Source: an uncultured Clostridia bacterium
GTDB taxonomy: Bacteria > Bacillota > Clostridia > Oscillospirales > CAG-272
Length of the DNA stretch: 10,596 nt
Direction of reading: 5' to 3'
NCBI GenBank assembly: GCA_937884385.1
Contig: CALGCW010000222.1
Coordinates: 1 to 10,596, forward strand
Part shown: in pieces, positions 1-7,019 of the stretch
Position numbering within the stretch: the stretch's first letter is position 1
How the letters are laid out: every line of letters starts with the position of its first letter
Notes under the pieces: generated by a model
What the model was told of the DNA's origin: nothing
What the model saw: only the letters and a program-made list of their open reading frames with translations
The model's database searches: none
Translations under genes and position numbers: made by a program

Positions 1-67
1 AGCTTTTGCGGAGCTTTTCTCGAAAAGCGACCCTTTTTAAGCAAAGTAACTCTCCACTAAATCAAAA
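1..67 (+). repeat. Dispersed intergenic repeat, copy A
   Basis: This non-coding stretch resembles the reverse complement of 10446-10515. Shared blocks, in order, are a T-rich run ending in GCG, a GAGC hairpin, AAGCGA, GTAACT, CTCC and TAAATCAAAA. The hairpin at 13-28 pairs GCTTTTC with GAAAAGC around a TC centre. In the other copy the arms are GCTTTTTT and AAAAAAGC around the same TC, so the stem is kept while its bases change. The copy may begin before the window. It lies upstream of the rbfA promoter; no coding potential is apparent. Confidence 0.55.
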
Positions 68-101
68 TTTGAAAACTTTTTCAAAAAAGTGGCGTCCTCT
101 C

Positions 102-130
102 TTGATAATTTGATTTATTTATGTTATACT
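102..130 (+). promoter_or_regulatory. Sigma-A type promoter for rbfA-nrnA
   Basis: The -35 box TTGATA (102-107) and -10 box TATACT (125-130) are 17 bp apart, and TGT just before the -10 gives an extended -10. Transcription would start near 137, leaving a leader of about 37 nt before the rbfA ATG with AAAAGGA at 157-163. In many Bacillota rbfA is transcribed from upstream with nusA and infB; here it appears to have its own promoter. Confidence 0.75.
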
Positions 131-173
131 AATATGAATTATTATGTAAAAAACCGAAAAGGACGGTGAAAAA

Positions 174-548
174 ATGGCAAATTATCGCAGAGGAAGAATA
201 AATGACGAGGTTCAGAAGGAGCTTGCTGCTATCCTTCGTGACGTAAAGGATCCGCGCGTAAAGGATGCTTTCGTTTCCGTGACGGCGGTCGACGTTACGC
301 CCGACCTCAAATATGCAAAGATATACTACAGTGCGCTTCGAGGCGACAAAAAGGAGCTTGCAAAGGGACTTAAGTCCTGCGCGGGATACGTTCGTTCGCA
401 AATAGCGCAGAGGCTTAATTTAAGGATCACCCCCGAGCTCACATTCATACTTGATGACAGCGTTGCGCACGGTGCGCATATTTCAAAGCTTCTTAACAGT
501 ATCACCTTTTCCGAGGACTTTGAAGAAGAAGGCAACGGTGAAGAGTAA
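174..548 (+). CDS. rbfA: Ribosome-binding factor A
   Basis: RbfA binds the 30S subunit during late 16S rRNA maturation and is needed for 5' end processing and for growth in the cold in model bacteria. The 124-residue product has the usual length. It opens with MANYRRGRINDEVQKEL and carries the family's KH-like core: DPRVKDAFVSVTAVDVTPDL around residues 26-45, a following KIYYS strand, and a C-terminal LRITPELTFILDDS segment. The tail is acidic (EDFEEEGNGEE). The ATG at 174 is chosen because AAAAGGA lies 10 nt upstream and the N-terminus aligns with the family. Its stop codon overlaps the next start as TAATG, so nrnA is probably translationally coupled. The link between rbfA and an nrnA gene is seen in other bacteria, including mycobacteria. 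Confidence 0.96.
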   Translation: MANYRRGRINDEVQKELAAILRDVKDPRVKDAFVSVTAVDVTPDLKYAKIYYSALRGDKKELAKGLKSCAGYVRSQIAQRLNLRITPELTFILDDSVAHGAHISKLLNSITFSEDFEEEGNGEE

Positions 549-1549
549 TGCGGGAATTCAGACAGCTTAAGCTTGACGAGGTATGCGCTCTCGTTAAAGA
601 GAGGATGGATACCCTGATCATATTCCACGTGCGTCCCGATGCGGATGCGATAGGCTCGGCATTCGCGCTCAAGCTCGTTCTTGAGGCAATGGGATCGCGG
701 GCGATTTGCGTTTGCGAAAACGAGATACCCTCGCGCCTTGCTTTTCTGACAGAAAAGCATCAGAGAAGCGCAAGATTTGAAAGTCTTGACAAGAGCTTCG
801 AATTTGAAAGAGTCATTACCGTTGACACGGCAAGCCCGAGTCAGCTTGGCTCACTTCAATCGCTGTTTGAAAACAGAGTCGACCTTATGATCGATCACCA
901 CGAAAGCGGCACGAGATATGCAGACAGCTACGTTCGCCCCGATTATGCGGCGGCGGGCGAGATCGTTTACGAGATAGCGGAGAGGCTTGTTGAGCTTGGT
1001 GAGCTTGAGAAGATACCGCGTGACGCATACGATCTTATTTACGCTGCGCTTTCAAGCGACACGGGGTGCTTTAAGTATTCAAACGTTTCTCCCCATACTC
1101 ATCTTTGTGCGGCACGTCTTCTTGATGCAGGTGTGGACGCGGCGGAGATCAACCACAGACTTTTTGACTGTAAAAGCGAAAAAATGCTTGCGGCAGAGGC
1201 GGCAGGTATTCAAAATATTCAATTCTACAATAACAGGAAGATCGCGGCGGTGCTTTTTCCGTTTTCTCTCAAGCAGAGCCTTGAGCTTGAGGACGAGCAT
1301 CTTGAGACCCTTGTCGACGTTGCGCGCGCAGTAGACGGTGTAAAGATCGCAATGAGCGTTCGTCAATCCACTGCGTACCGTTCATTCAGAATATCGCTTC
1401 GTTCGTCCTGTGGCTTCGACGTGAGTACTGTTGCCAAGAAGTTTGGCGGCGGCGGACACGCGAAGGCGGCGGCTTGCACCATTGAGGCGGATTCCATTGA
1501 GTTTGCGACTCGCCTTGTGGTGGATGAGATACACCGTCTTTGGAAGTAA
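548..1549 (+). CDS. nrnA: DHH/DHHA1 nanoRNase / pAp phosphatase (NrnA-like)
   Basis: NrnA-type enzymes degrade very short RNA oligonucleotides (2-5 nt) and dephosphorylate pAp; some also cleave linear dinucleotides from cyclic-di-nucleotide turnover. The 333-residue protein has the full two-domain layout. The N-terminal DHH domain shows HVRPDADAIGS (27-37), where most family members have Asn rather than Arg29, then VDTASP (92-97) and the DHH triad at 116-118 (D116, H117, H118) for two metal ions. The C-terminal DHHA1 domain has the substrate-binding loop GGGGHAKAAA from residue 300. The start overlaps the rbfA stop by one base and has only a weak, distant AAGG (529-532), so re-initiation or coupling is likely. 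A 70-nt gap without a clear terminator separates it from metG. Substrate preference (nanoRNA, pAp or pApA) cannot be read from the sequence. Confidence 0.92.
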   Translation: MREFRQLKLDEVCALVKERMDTLIIFHVRPDADAIGSAFALKLVLEAMGSRAICVCENEIPSRLAFLTEKHQRSARFESLDKSFEFERVITVDTASPSQLGSLQSLFENRVDLMIDHHESGTRYADSYVRPDYAAAGEIVYEIAERLVELGELEKIPRDAYDLIYAALSSDTGCFKYSNVSPHTHLCAARLLDAGVDAAEINHRLFDCKSEKMLAAEAAGIQNIQFYNNRKIAAVLFPFSLKQSLELEDEHLETLVDVARAVDGVKIAMSVRQSTAYRSFRISLRSSCGFDVSTVAKKFGGGGHAKAAACTIEADSIEFATRLVVDEIHRLWK

Positions 1550-1585
1550 AAAATCAGATCAATTAAAGCAAAAAATACATATATC

Positions 1586-1605
1586 CCTTCGCCCATTCGC
1601 GAAGG
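1586..1605 (+). promoter_or_regulatory. Hairpin overlapping the first of two Shine-Dalgarno copies before metG
   Basis: CCTTCGC (1586-1592) can pair with GCGAAGG (1599-1605) around a 6-nt loop. Two AAGGAG copies precede metG, at 1602-1607 and 1608-1613. The stem buries most of the first, while the second lies 6 nt before the ATG at 1620 and stays free. It has no U-run, so it is not a terminator. It could tune translation or be incidental; no T-box or riboswitch core is visible in the 70-nt gap. Confidence 0.4.
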
Positions 1606-1619
1606 AGAAGGAGTTTATT

Positions 1620-3590
1620 ATGACTGAAAAACCAAAATTTTACGTGACTACCGCGATAGCATACGCATCGCGCAAGCCCCACTTCGGAAACACTTACGAG
1701 GTAATTATGACCGACGTTCTCGCTCGCTATAAGAGAGCGCGTGGCTATGACGTTTTTTTCTGCACGGGCACGGACGAGCACGGACAGAAGATCGAGGACC
1801 TTGCAAAGGAATCCGGTATTTCTCCGAAGCAGTACGTTGACGGAGTTGCAGGGGAGATAAAGGGTGTATGGGATAAGATGAATACCTCATACGATTACTT
1901 TATCAGAACTACCGACGATTACCACGAGCGCGCAGTTCAGAAGATGTTCAAGCGCTTCTACGATCAGGGAGATATATACAAGGGCAAGTATGAGGGCTGG
2001 TATTGCACGCCCTGTGAGTCCTTCTTCACGGAAACGCAGGCAGAGGGCGGAAAATGTCCCGACTGTGGCCGTGACGTGCAGAGAGCAGAGGAGGAGGCAT
2101 ATTTCTTCAAGATGAGCAAATATGCGCCAAGACTCATCAAGCACATTGAGGATAACCCCGAATTCATTCAGCCCGAGTCAAGAAAAAAGGAAATGATCAA
2201 CAACTTCCTTAAGGTGGAGGGTGGTCTTCAGGACCTTTGCGTTTCGCGTACTTCCTTTTCTTGGGGCGTTCCCGTTGATTTTGATAAAAAGCACGTCACC
2301 TACGTTTGGCTTGACGCACTTTCAAACTATATTACGGCAATAGGCTTTGATCCCGACAAATCCTTTGAGGAGCAGAGTGACGAGTTCAAAAAATGGTGGC
2401 CCTGTGACGTTCACGTGATCGGAAAGGATATCCTTCGCTTCCACACTATCTATTGGCCCATTTTCCTTATGGCTCTTGATATTCCTCTTCCCAAGCAGGT
2501 GTTCGGTCATCCTTGGTTCAACTTCGGAATGGACAAGATGTCCAAATCAAAGGGCAACGTCATCTATGCCGACGAGCTTGCAGATGAATTCTCGGTAGAT
2601 GCGGTGCGCTATTACGCGATGAGTGAAATGCCCTATGCAAACGACGGTTCTATCACGTATGAAGCGGTGATCAAGAGATATAACACCGATCTTGTAAACA
2701 ATCTCGGAAACCTTGTAAAGCGCACGCTTGATATGGACAAGAAGTATTTCGGAAAGAACGTTTATCCGCCCTATGATCCCGATCCGATCGATGCGGAGCT
2801 CAAGGATGCGTGCGTGAAGGCGTATGAGTCCTACGTTTCACTTATGGATGAGCTTCACTTTGCAGACGCGCTTGATGCGGTGTTTGCAATGTTCTCAAGA
2901 GCGAACAAATATATCGACGAGACTACACCCTGGACGCTTGCGAAGGACGAGACGAAGAGAGCAAGACTTCAGACCGTGCTTTATAATCTCCTTGAGTGCA
3001 TCCGTTGGGGCGCTATTATGCTTGAGCCCTTCATTCCCGCGACGAGTGAGGAGATCCTCAACGAGATAGGTGCTACCAACCGCGCGTTTGACAGCATCGG
3101 TACTCACGTTCAGTTCGGCGGACTTATCGCCGACGGCGAGGTTCAGGATTCGAAGGTCCTTTTTGCCCGTGTTGACGAGGCAAAGAAGCTTGCAGAGCTT
3201 GAGGAAAAGAGAAAGGCTCGCTTTGCTCCCAAGGCAGAGGAGCCCAAGATAGAAAAGCCCGAGGGACTTGCACTTATAGGAATTGAGGACTTTATGGCAG
3301 TTGAGCTTCGCGTTGCGAAGGTCATTGAATGTGAAAAGGTACCGAAGGCGAAGAAGCTTCTTAAGCTTCGCGTAGATCTCGGCTATGAGCAGAGGCAGGT
3401 CGTCAGCGGAATTGCGAAATTCTATGAGCCCGATGCGCTTATAGGCAAGAAGATCGTGCTTGTGTGCAATCTCAAGCCCGCAACTCTTTGCGGAATCGAG
3501 TCCAACGGTATGATACTTGCAAGCGGTGAAGAGCAGGTAAGAGTCGTCTTCCTTGACGAAGCAACACCCCTTGGTGAAAGAATAAGATAA
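1620..3590 (+). CDS. metG: Methionine--tRNA ligase (MetRS) with C-terminal tRNA-binding domain
   Basis: This cytosolic class I synthetase charges tRNA-Met for initiation and elongation. The 656-residue protein has a Rossmann catalytic core with the HIGH-type signature as HFGN (21-24), the GTDEHGQKIE segment, a zinc knuckle with C129, C132, C146 and C149, and KMSKS at 306-310. A helical anticodon-binding domain follows, then a charged linker rich in Glu, Lys and Ala, and an OB-fold EMAP/Trbp111-type domain from about 551 to the end (ELRVAKV, ending near NGMILASG), which aids tRNA binding and dimerisation in homologues. The open frame extends upstream to 1431, but that extension overlaps nrnA, whereas ATG 1620 has AAGGAG 6 nt upstream and gives the conserved N-terminus. 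It lies next to tatD, as in Bacillus. Both signature motifs and the zinc ligands are intact, so it should be active. Confidence 0.97.
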   Translation: MTEKPKFYVTTAIAYASRKPHFGNTYEVIMTDVLARYKRARGYDVFFCTGTDEHGQKIEDLAKESGISPKQYVDGVAGEIKGVWDKMNTSYDYFIRTTDDYHERAVQKMFKRFYDQGDIYKGKYEGWYCTPCESFFTETQAEGGKCPDCGRDVQRAEEEAYFFKMSKYAPRLIKHIEDNPEFIQPESRKKEMINNFLKVEGGLQDLCVSRTSFSWGVPVDFDKKHVTYVWLDALSNYITAIGFDPDKSFEEQSDEFKKWWPCDVHVIGKDILRFHTIYWPIFLMALDIPLPKQVFGHPWFNFGMDKMSKSKGNVIYADELADEFSVDAVRYYAMSEMPYANDGSITYEAVIKRYNTDLVNNLGNLVKRTLDMDKKYFGKNVYPPYDPDPIDAELKDACVKAYESYVSLMDELHFADALDAVFAMFSRANKYIDETTPWTLAKDETKRARLQTVLYNLLECIRWGAIMLEPFIPATSEEILNEIGATNRAFDSIGTHVQFGGLIADGEVQDSKVLFARVDEAKKLAELEEKRKARFAPKAEEPKIEKPEGLALIGIEDFMAVELRVAKVIECEKVPKAKKLLKLRVDLGYEQRQVVSGIAKFYEPDALIGKKIVLVCNLKPATLCGIESNGMILASGEEQVRVVFLDEATPLGERIR

Positions 3591-3595
3591 TTATT

Positions 3596-3619
3596 TAAGG
3601 GGAGAGAGATCTCCCCTTA
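3596..3619 (+). other. Intercistronic hairpin between metG and tatD
   Basis: TAAGGGGAGA (3596-3605) pairs perfectly with TCTCCCCTTA (3610-3619) around a GAGA loop, a strong 10-bp stem. The following bases are TCTTACAAAGG rather than a U-run, so efficient intrinsic termination is unlikely. An mRNA-stabilising or processing structure that sets the metG to tatD ratio, or a partial terminator, are the plausible roles. The tatD ribosome binding site AAAGGA (3626-3631) lies just 6 nt beyond the stem. Confidence 0.6.
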
Positions 3620-3638
3620 TCTTACAAAGGAACATATT

Positions 3639-4454
3639 ATGAAGTTTTTTGATTCTCACGCGCATTATTTTGATGCGTGGTTTAACGAATACGAGGGCGG
3701 TGCAGATGCGCTGCTTTCAAGCTTGTTTGCAGACAAGGTCGGGGCGATAGTCAATATCGCTACCAATCCCCAAAATCTCGCAGAGTGCATCGCACAGGCT
3801 GAAAAATATGAAAATATGTACGTCTCATCCGGCATCCACCCCGAGGATTGTCTGTATATTGACGATATTGACGCGGCACTTGCGAAAATTGAAGCGTCTG
3901 TCAGCGATGAGAGTGAGCGAAGAGCGAAAAAGATCGTTGCCATCGGAGAGATCGGATTTGATTATCATCTTGAAGATCTGACGGATGAGGTCAAGGAGAA
4001 GCAGAGATACGTGTTTGAGGCGCAGATGCAGATGGCGGAAAAATACGGTCTGCCTGTGATAATCCACGACAGGGAAGCGCACGGCGATTGCTTTGAGATG
4101 GCGGTCAAGTATGGGGGCGTGAGGGGCATTTTTCACAGCTACAGCGGCTCTGCGGAGATGGCGCGTGAGCTTATAAAGCGCGGTTGGTATATATCGTTTT
4201 CGGGTGTTGTCACCTTTAAGAATGCGAGCCGTGTCAGAGAAGTGCTTGCGAGCATTCCGCTTGACAGGCTGCTCATCGAGACCGATGCACCGTATCTTGC
4301 GCCGCATCCAAATCGCGGAAAAATGAACCATTCGGGCAATCTTGAATATACTGTAGGCACGATTGCGAGTGTTTTCGGCAAGACTCCCGAGGAGATAGCG
4401 AGAATTACTTACCAAAATGCACAGGCAATATACGGACTCGCCCAAATTGAATAG
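3639..4454 (+). CDS. tatD: TatD family metal-dependent hydrolase (3'-5' DNase)
   Basis: TatD proteins are TIM-barrel, two-metal hydrolases of the amidohydrolase superfamily. Characterised members are 3'-5' exonucleases on single-stranded DNA, linked to DNA repair and DNA fragmentation. The 271-residue product has the usual length and all the expected metal ligands: H7 and H9 in DSHAH, E104 in GEIGFDYH, H143 in IIHDRE, H166 in FHSYSG and D216 in ETDAPYL. The ATG at 3639 has AAAGGA 7 nt upstream and gives the canonical MKFFDSHAH start. It sits 48 nt after metG, an order also found in Bacillus (metS-yabD), and a terminator follows directly. A biological substrate for this Gram-positive subgroup is not settled; despite the name it has no role in Tat protein export. 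Confidence 0.94.
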   Translation: MKFFDSHAHYFDAWFNEYEGGADALLSSLFADKVGAIVNIATNPQNLAECIAQAEKYENMYVSSGIHPEDCLYIDDIDAALAKIEASVSDESERRAKKIVAIGEIGFDYHLEDLTDEVKEKQRYVFEAQMQMAEKYGLPVIIHDREAHGDCFEMAVKYGGVRGIFHSYSGSAEMARELIKRGWYISFSGVVTFKNASRVREVLASIPLDRLLIETDAPYLAPHPNRGKMNHSGNLEYTVGTIASVFGKTPEEIARITYQNAQAIYGLAQIE

Positions 4455-4466
4455 AATATACAAAAC

Positions 4467-4500
4467 AAGGCAGACTTTTTAGTGAAATCTGCCTTTTTTA
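4467..4500 (+). terminator. Rho-independent terminator after tatD
   Basis: AAGGCAGA (4467-4474) pairs with TCTGCCTT (4488-4495), with an A/T-rich inner region that can pair partly. The right arm runs into TTTTTT at 4494-4499. It starts 12 nt after the tatD stop and separates the housekeeping block from the lipoprotein pair. Confidence 0.85.
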
Positions 4501-4521
4501 TTACACTTTTTTGATTTTTTG

Positions 4522-4551
4522 TTGACATATACATAAAAGAGATGATATAAT
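4522..4551 (+). promoter_or_regulatory. Strong sigma-A type promoter for the LRR lipoprotein pair
   Basis: A perfect TTGACA (4522-4527) and a perfect TATAAT (4546-4551) are separated by 18 bp, with TGA directly before the -10 (extended -10). The surroundings are very A/T-rich. The first gene has AAGGAGG at 4569-4575, 8 nt before its ATG. High basal transcription is expected; no separate operator palindrome was recognised. Confidence 0.85.
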
Positions 4552-4583
4552 TTTTTTATAAAGTAGCGAAGGAGGATCAAATT

Positions 4584-6980
4584 ATGACAAAAATCAAAAC
4601 AAATTTGACAGTACTTTTTCTTTTGATCGTTGTGGCTCTTTGCTTTTCATCCTGCAATATGAAGGATAGGGATATCGAGAACGGCATCGTGTTCAACATA
4701 TACGGTGAAAACTTCATAGTAAGAGATATCACCTATGGGGCAGGGGAGCACGTTGTTATCCCCTCAGAGCATAGCGGAAAACCCGTCACGGTGCTTAGCG
4801 ATTTGAAATCCTATTATCTCGATTCTTACGGCAGATATGAAACACTCATTTTGCCCGAGAGCATCGAGAGTATCACTGATGATTTTTATTATAATGCTTC
4901 AAGCAAGCTAAAATATAACGAATACGAGGGCGGCCTTTACCTCGGTACGGCTGATAACCCCTATTATGCCTTTGTGAAGGTAAAGGAGGTCGAGGCGGCA
5001 GAGCTTCTTTCATACGTACCTGCGGATAAGGTAAACGAGCCCGACAAGGCGGGACTTCCCCCACCTGCGTACGTGGAAAATCCAACTGACGTCACGTCCA
5101 TAGTGCTTCATCCCGACACCGTGATAATTGCGGACAATGCCTTTGCGGGATGTGAGAAGCTTAAAAGCGTCACCATCTCCGATAAGGTCAAAAAAATACC
5201 CGTCTACGCCTTTGCAGGCTGTGTGGCACTTGAGACCGTTGAGCTTCCCGAGGGTATAGAGGAAATAGAATATGGCGCGTTTATGGATTGTCAATCGCTC
5301 TCATATCTATATATTCCAAGCACCGTCAAAGTAGCAGAGAGCATTTTTTACAGGACCTACTCAAGAGGAGAAGCGAAGCTTAACGTGGTCGTGGGCGAGG
5401 GAATGACTGTACTGCCGAACGGCTTATTCCAAAGATGTGATATTCTGCGTTCCGTAGAGCTTCCCGAATCCCTTTGCGAGATGGGATACGCAGCTTTTGA
5501 GGGCTGCGGTGCGCTTGCGAGTATTAATATTCCAAACGGTGTTGAAAATATAGAACCTCTTACGTTCAATGGATGCACCTCCCTTGAGAGCATCGTACTT
5601 CCCAAAAATTTGAAGACTATCGGACATAATGCTTTCTATCAATGTAGCTCTCTTGCCGAAATATCCGTACCGAACACCGTAAAATCAATAGGAGCCGGAG
5701 CTTTTTCAAATTGCAACTCGCTTGCAAGCGTTAAGCTTCCCCCGCTTTTTACCTATGAATGCGGTGCAGGCGTGTTTTTCGACACGGCGATAACAGCGCT
5801 TGAGATAGACTATTCGGGAGTTGAGACCGTTCTGCTTGACGGAAGCATTTATACAAAAGATATGACGGCACTTATCACATTTGGCGGTGAGGGAAGTGCG
5901 TTTACTGTTCCCGATAGTGTAATCTATATATGTGAGAATGCATTCAGAGACTCAACCCTTACGGAGATCATTATGCCGGAAACCATTCAAAAGATAGGTA
6001 TGATGGCTTTTTATAACTGCGACGGACTCGTTTCGTTCACAACACCCGAATTTCTGAAGTATCTTGGCGATTGGTGCTTTACAGATTGCGATTCGCTTGA
6101 ATCCTTCACCTTCTGCTGTGATATTGACACATTTAATTATTGCGACATTTTTGATTCCTGTGATGCGTTGAAAACGGTGCGGTTTTACGGTTATATCGAA
6201 AGTATTACCAAATCAATGTTTGAGAAAGTTCCCGCTCTTGAGCGCATAGATAAGCCTGACAGGGTTCCCACCCCCACGGCAGGCGGATATTATACGCGTG
6301 ACGGTGTGCTTTACTACCAGACTTCCTATGAGGTTTTGGCGTTTTATCCTCGTGGCAAGCGGAATGTGGAGTTTATCGTGCCAGATACCACAATATATAT
6401 ACAAGCAGAGGCATTTAAGGATAATGAATACCTGCAAAAGGTGATTATTTCCGAATCCGTTATCAATATCAACGAAGGAACGTTTGAAAATTGCGCGTCT
6501 CTTTCAGAGGTCATATTTCTCGGCGATGCGCTCCGCGTGGTTGCAGACAGAGCATTCAAAAATTGCACGTCTCTCTATGAAATTGTTCTTCCTAATGAGG
6601 TAAGCTACATCGGCGAGAGCGCGTTTGAGGGCTGTACCTCGCTCAAAAGAGCAGTTGTTGGATCAAGAACAAGTCTTATCAGAGCCAACGCGTTCCGCGA
6701 TTGCTCGTCCCTTGTCAGCATTGAGCTTGGGGAAAGGGTGGATTTCATTGAGGAAGGCGCATTCCTCGGTTGTGATAAGCTTGAGAAGATAGTTCTTCCA
6801 AGCAATTTCGAAATGTTAAGGGGCGTAGTCTTTGAGGGCCATACTGAGATATTCTACAATGGCACAAAGCGCAACCTGAAGAAGGAAATCAAATATTGGG
6901 GCAATGTTAAAAACTCTGCCGACGGTGGCTATTACGTCAACTGCACGGACGGCGCTCTTTGGATAGAGCATAAGAACTGA
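4584..6980 (+). CDS. BspA-like leucine-rich repeat (LRR_5) lipoprotein 1
   Basis: This is a 798-residue predicted surface lipoprotein of the BspA/LRR_5 superfamily, whose members often bind host or matrix proteins or other surface ligands; the ligand here is unknown. Residues 1-24 form a lipoprotein signal peptide (TKIK, a hydrophobic core, then FSSC with Cys24). Residues of about 30-100 form an N-terminal domain. NEYEGGLYLG starts at 112, and a Pro-rich linker lies around 154-169. Some 20 LRR_5 repeats follow from about 170 to 745, marked by AF--C signatures (for example at 303, 326, 349, 372 and 609, 632, 656, 679, 702, 725) with a 23-residue period. Two DG-(I/L)Y inserts interrupt them near 419 and 573. 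The C-terminus has YNGTK and NCTDG. There is no sortase motif or transmembrane tail, so lipid anchoring is the likely attachment. The downstream paralogue is 39 nt away with no terminator between. Confidence 0.88.
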   Translation: MTKIKTNLTVLFLLIVVALCFSSCNMKDRDIENGIVFNIYGENFIVRDITYGAGEHVVIPSEHSGKPVTVLSDLKSYYLDSYGRYETLILPESIESITDDFYYNASSKLKYNEYEGGLYLGTADNPYYAFVKVKEVEAAELLSYVPADKVNEPDKAGLPPPAYVENPTDVTSIVLHPDTVIIADNAFAGCEKLKSVTISDKVKKIPVYAFAGCVALETVELPEGIEEIEYGAFMDCQSLSYLYIPSTVKVAESIFYRTYSRGEAKLNVVVGEGMTVLPNGLFQRCDILRSVELPESLCEMGYAAFEGCGALASINIPNGVENIEPLTFNGCTSLESIVLPKNLKTIGHNAFYQCSSLAEISVPNTVKSIGAGAFSNCNSLASVKLPPLFTYECGAGVFFDTAITALEIDYSGVETVLLDGSIYTKDMTALITFGGEGSAFTVPDSVIYICENAFRDSTLTEIIMPETIQKIGMMAFYNCDGLVSFTTPEFLKYLGDWCFTDCDSLESFTFCCDIDTFNYCDIFDSCDALKTVRFYGYIESITKSMFEKVPALERIDKPDRVPTPTAGGYYTRDGVLYYQTSYEVLAFYPRGKRNVEFIVPDTTIYIQAEAFKDNEYLQKVIISESVININEGTFENCASLSEVIFLGDALRVVADRAFKNCTSLYEIVLPNEVSYIGESAFEGCTSLKRAVVGSRTSLIRANAFRDCSSLVSIELGERVDFIEEGAFLGCDKLEKIVLPSNFEMLRGVVFEGHTEIFYNGTKRNLKKEIKYWGNVKNSADGGYYVNCTDGALWIEHKN

Positions 6981-7019
6981 CAGTTATTTTTCATCACACT
7001 GATATAAGGAGGTGTTTTC

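Noticed and set aside
1431..1619. Upstream in-frame extension of metG by 63 residues
   Set aside because: It overlaps the conserved DHHA1 end of nrnA in another frame, is Arg-rich and unlike MetRS, and ATG 1620 has a strong ribosome binding site and the family N-terminus.
1550..1619. T-box or SAM riboswitch upstream of metG
   Set aside because: The gap is only 70 nt and shows neither a T-box core nor a multi-helix riboswitch with a terminator.
3825..4463. Long minus-strand open frame opposite tatD (212 codons)
   Set aside because: It is antisense to a clearly conserved gene, has no recognisable domain, and is explained by codon composition of tatD.
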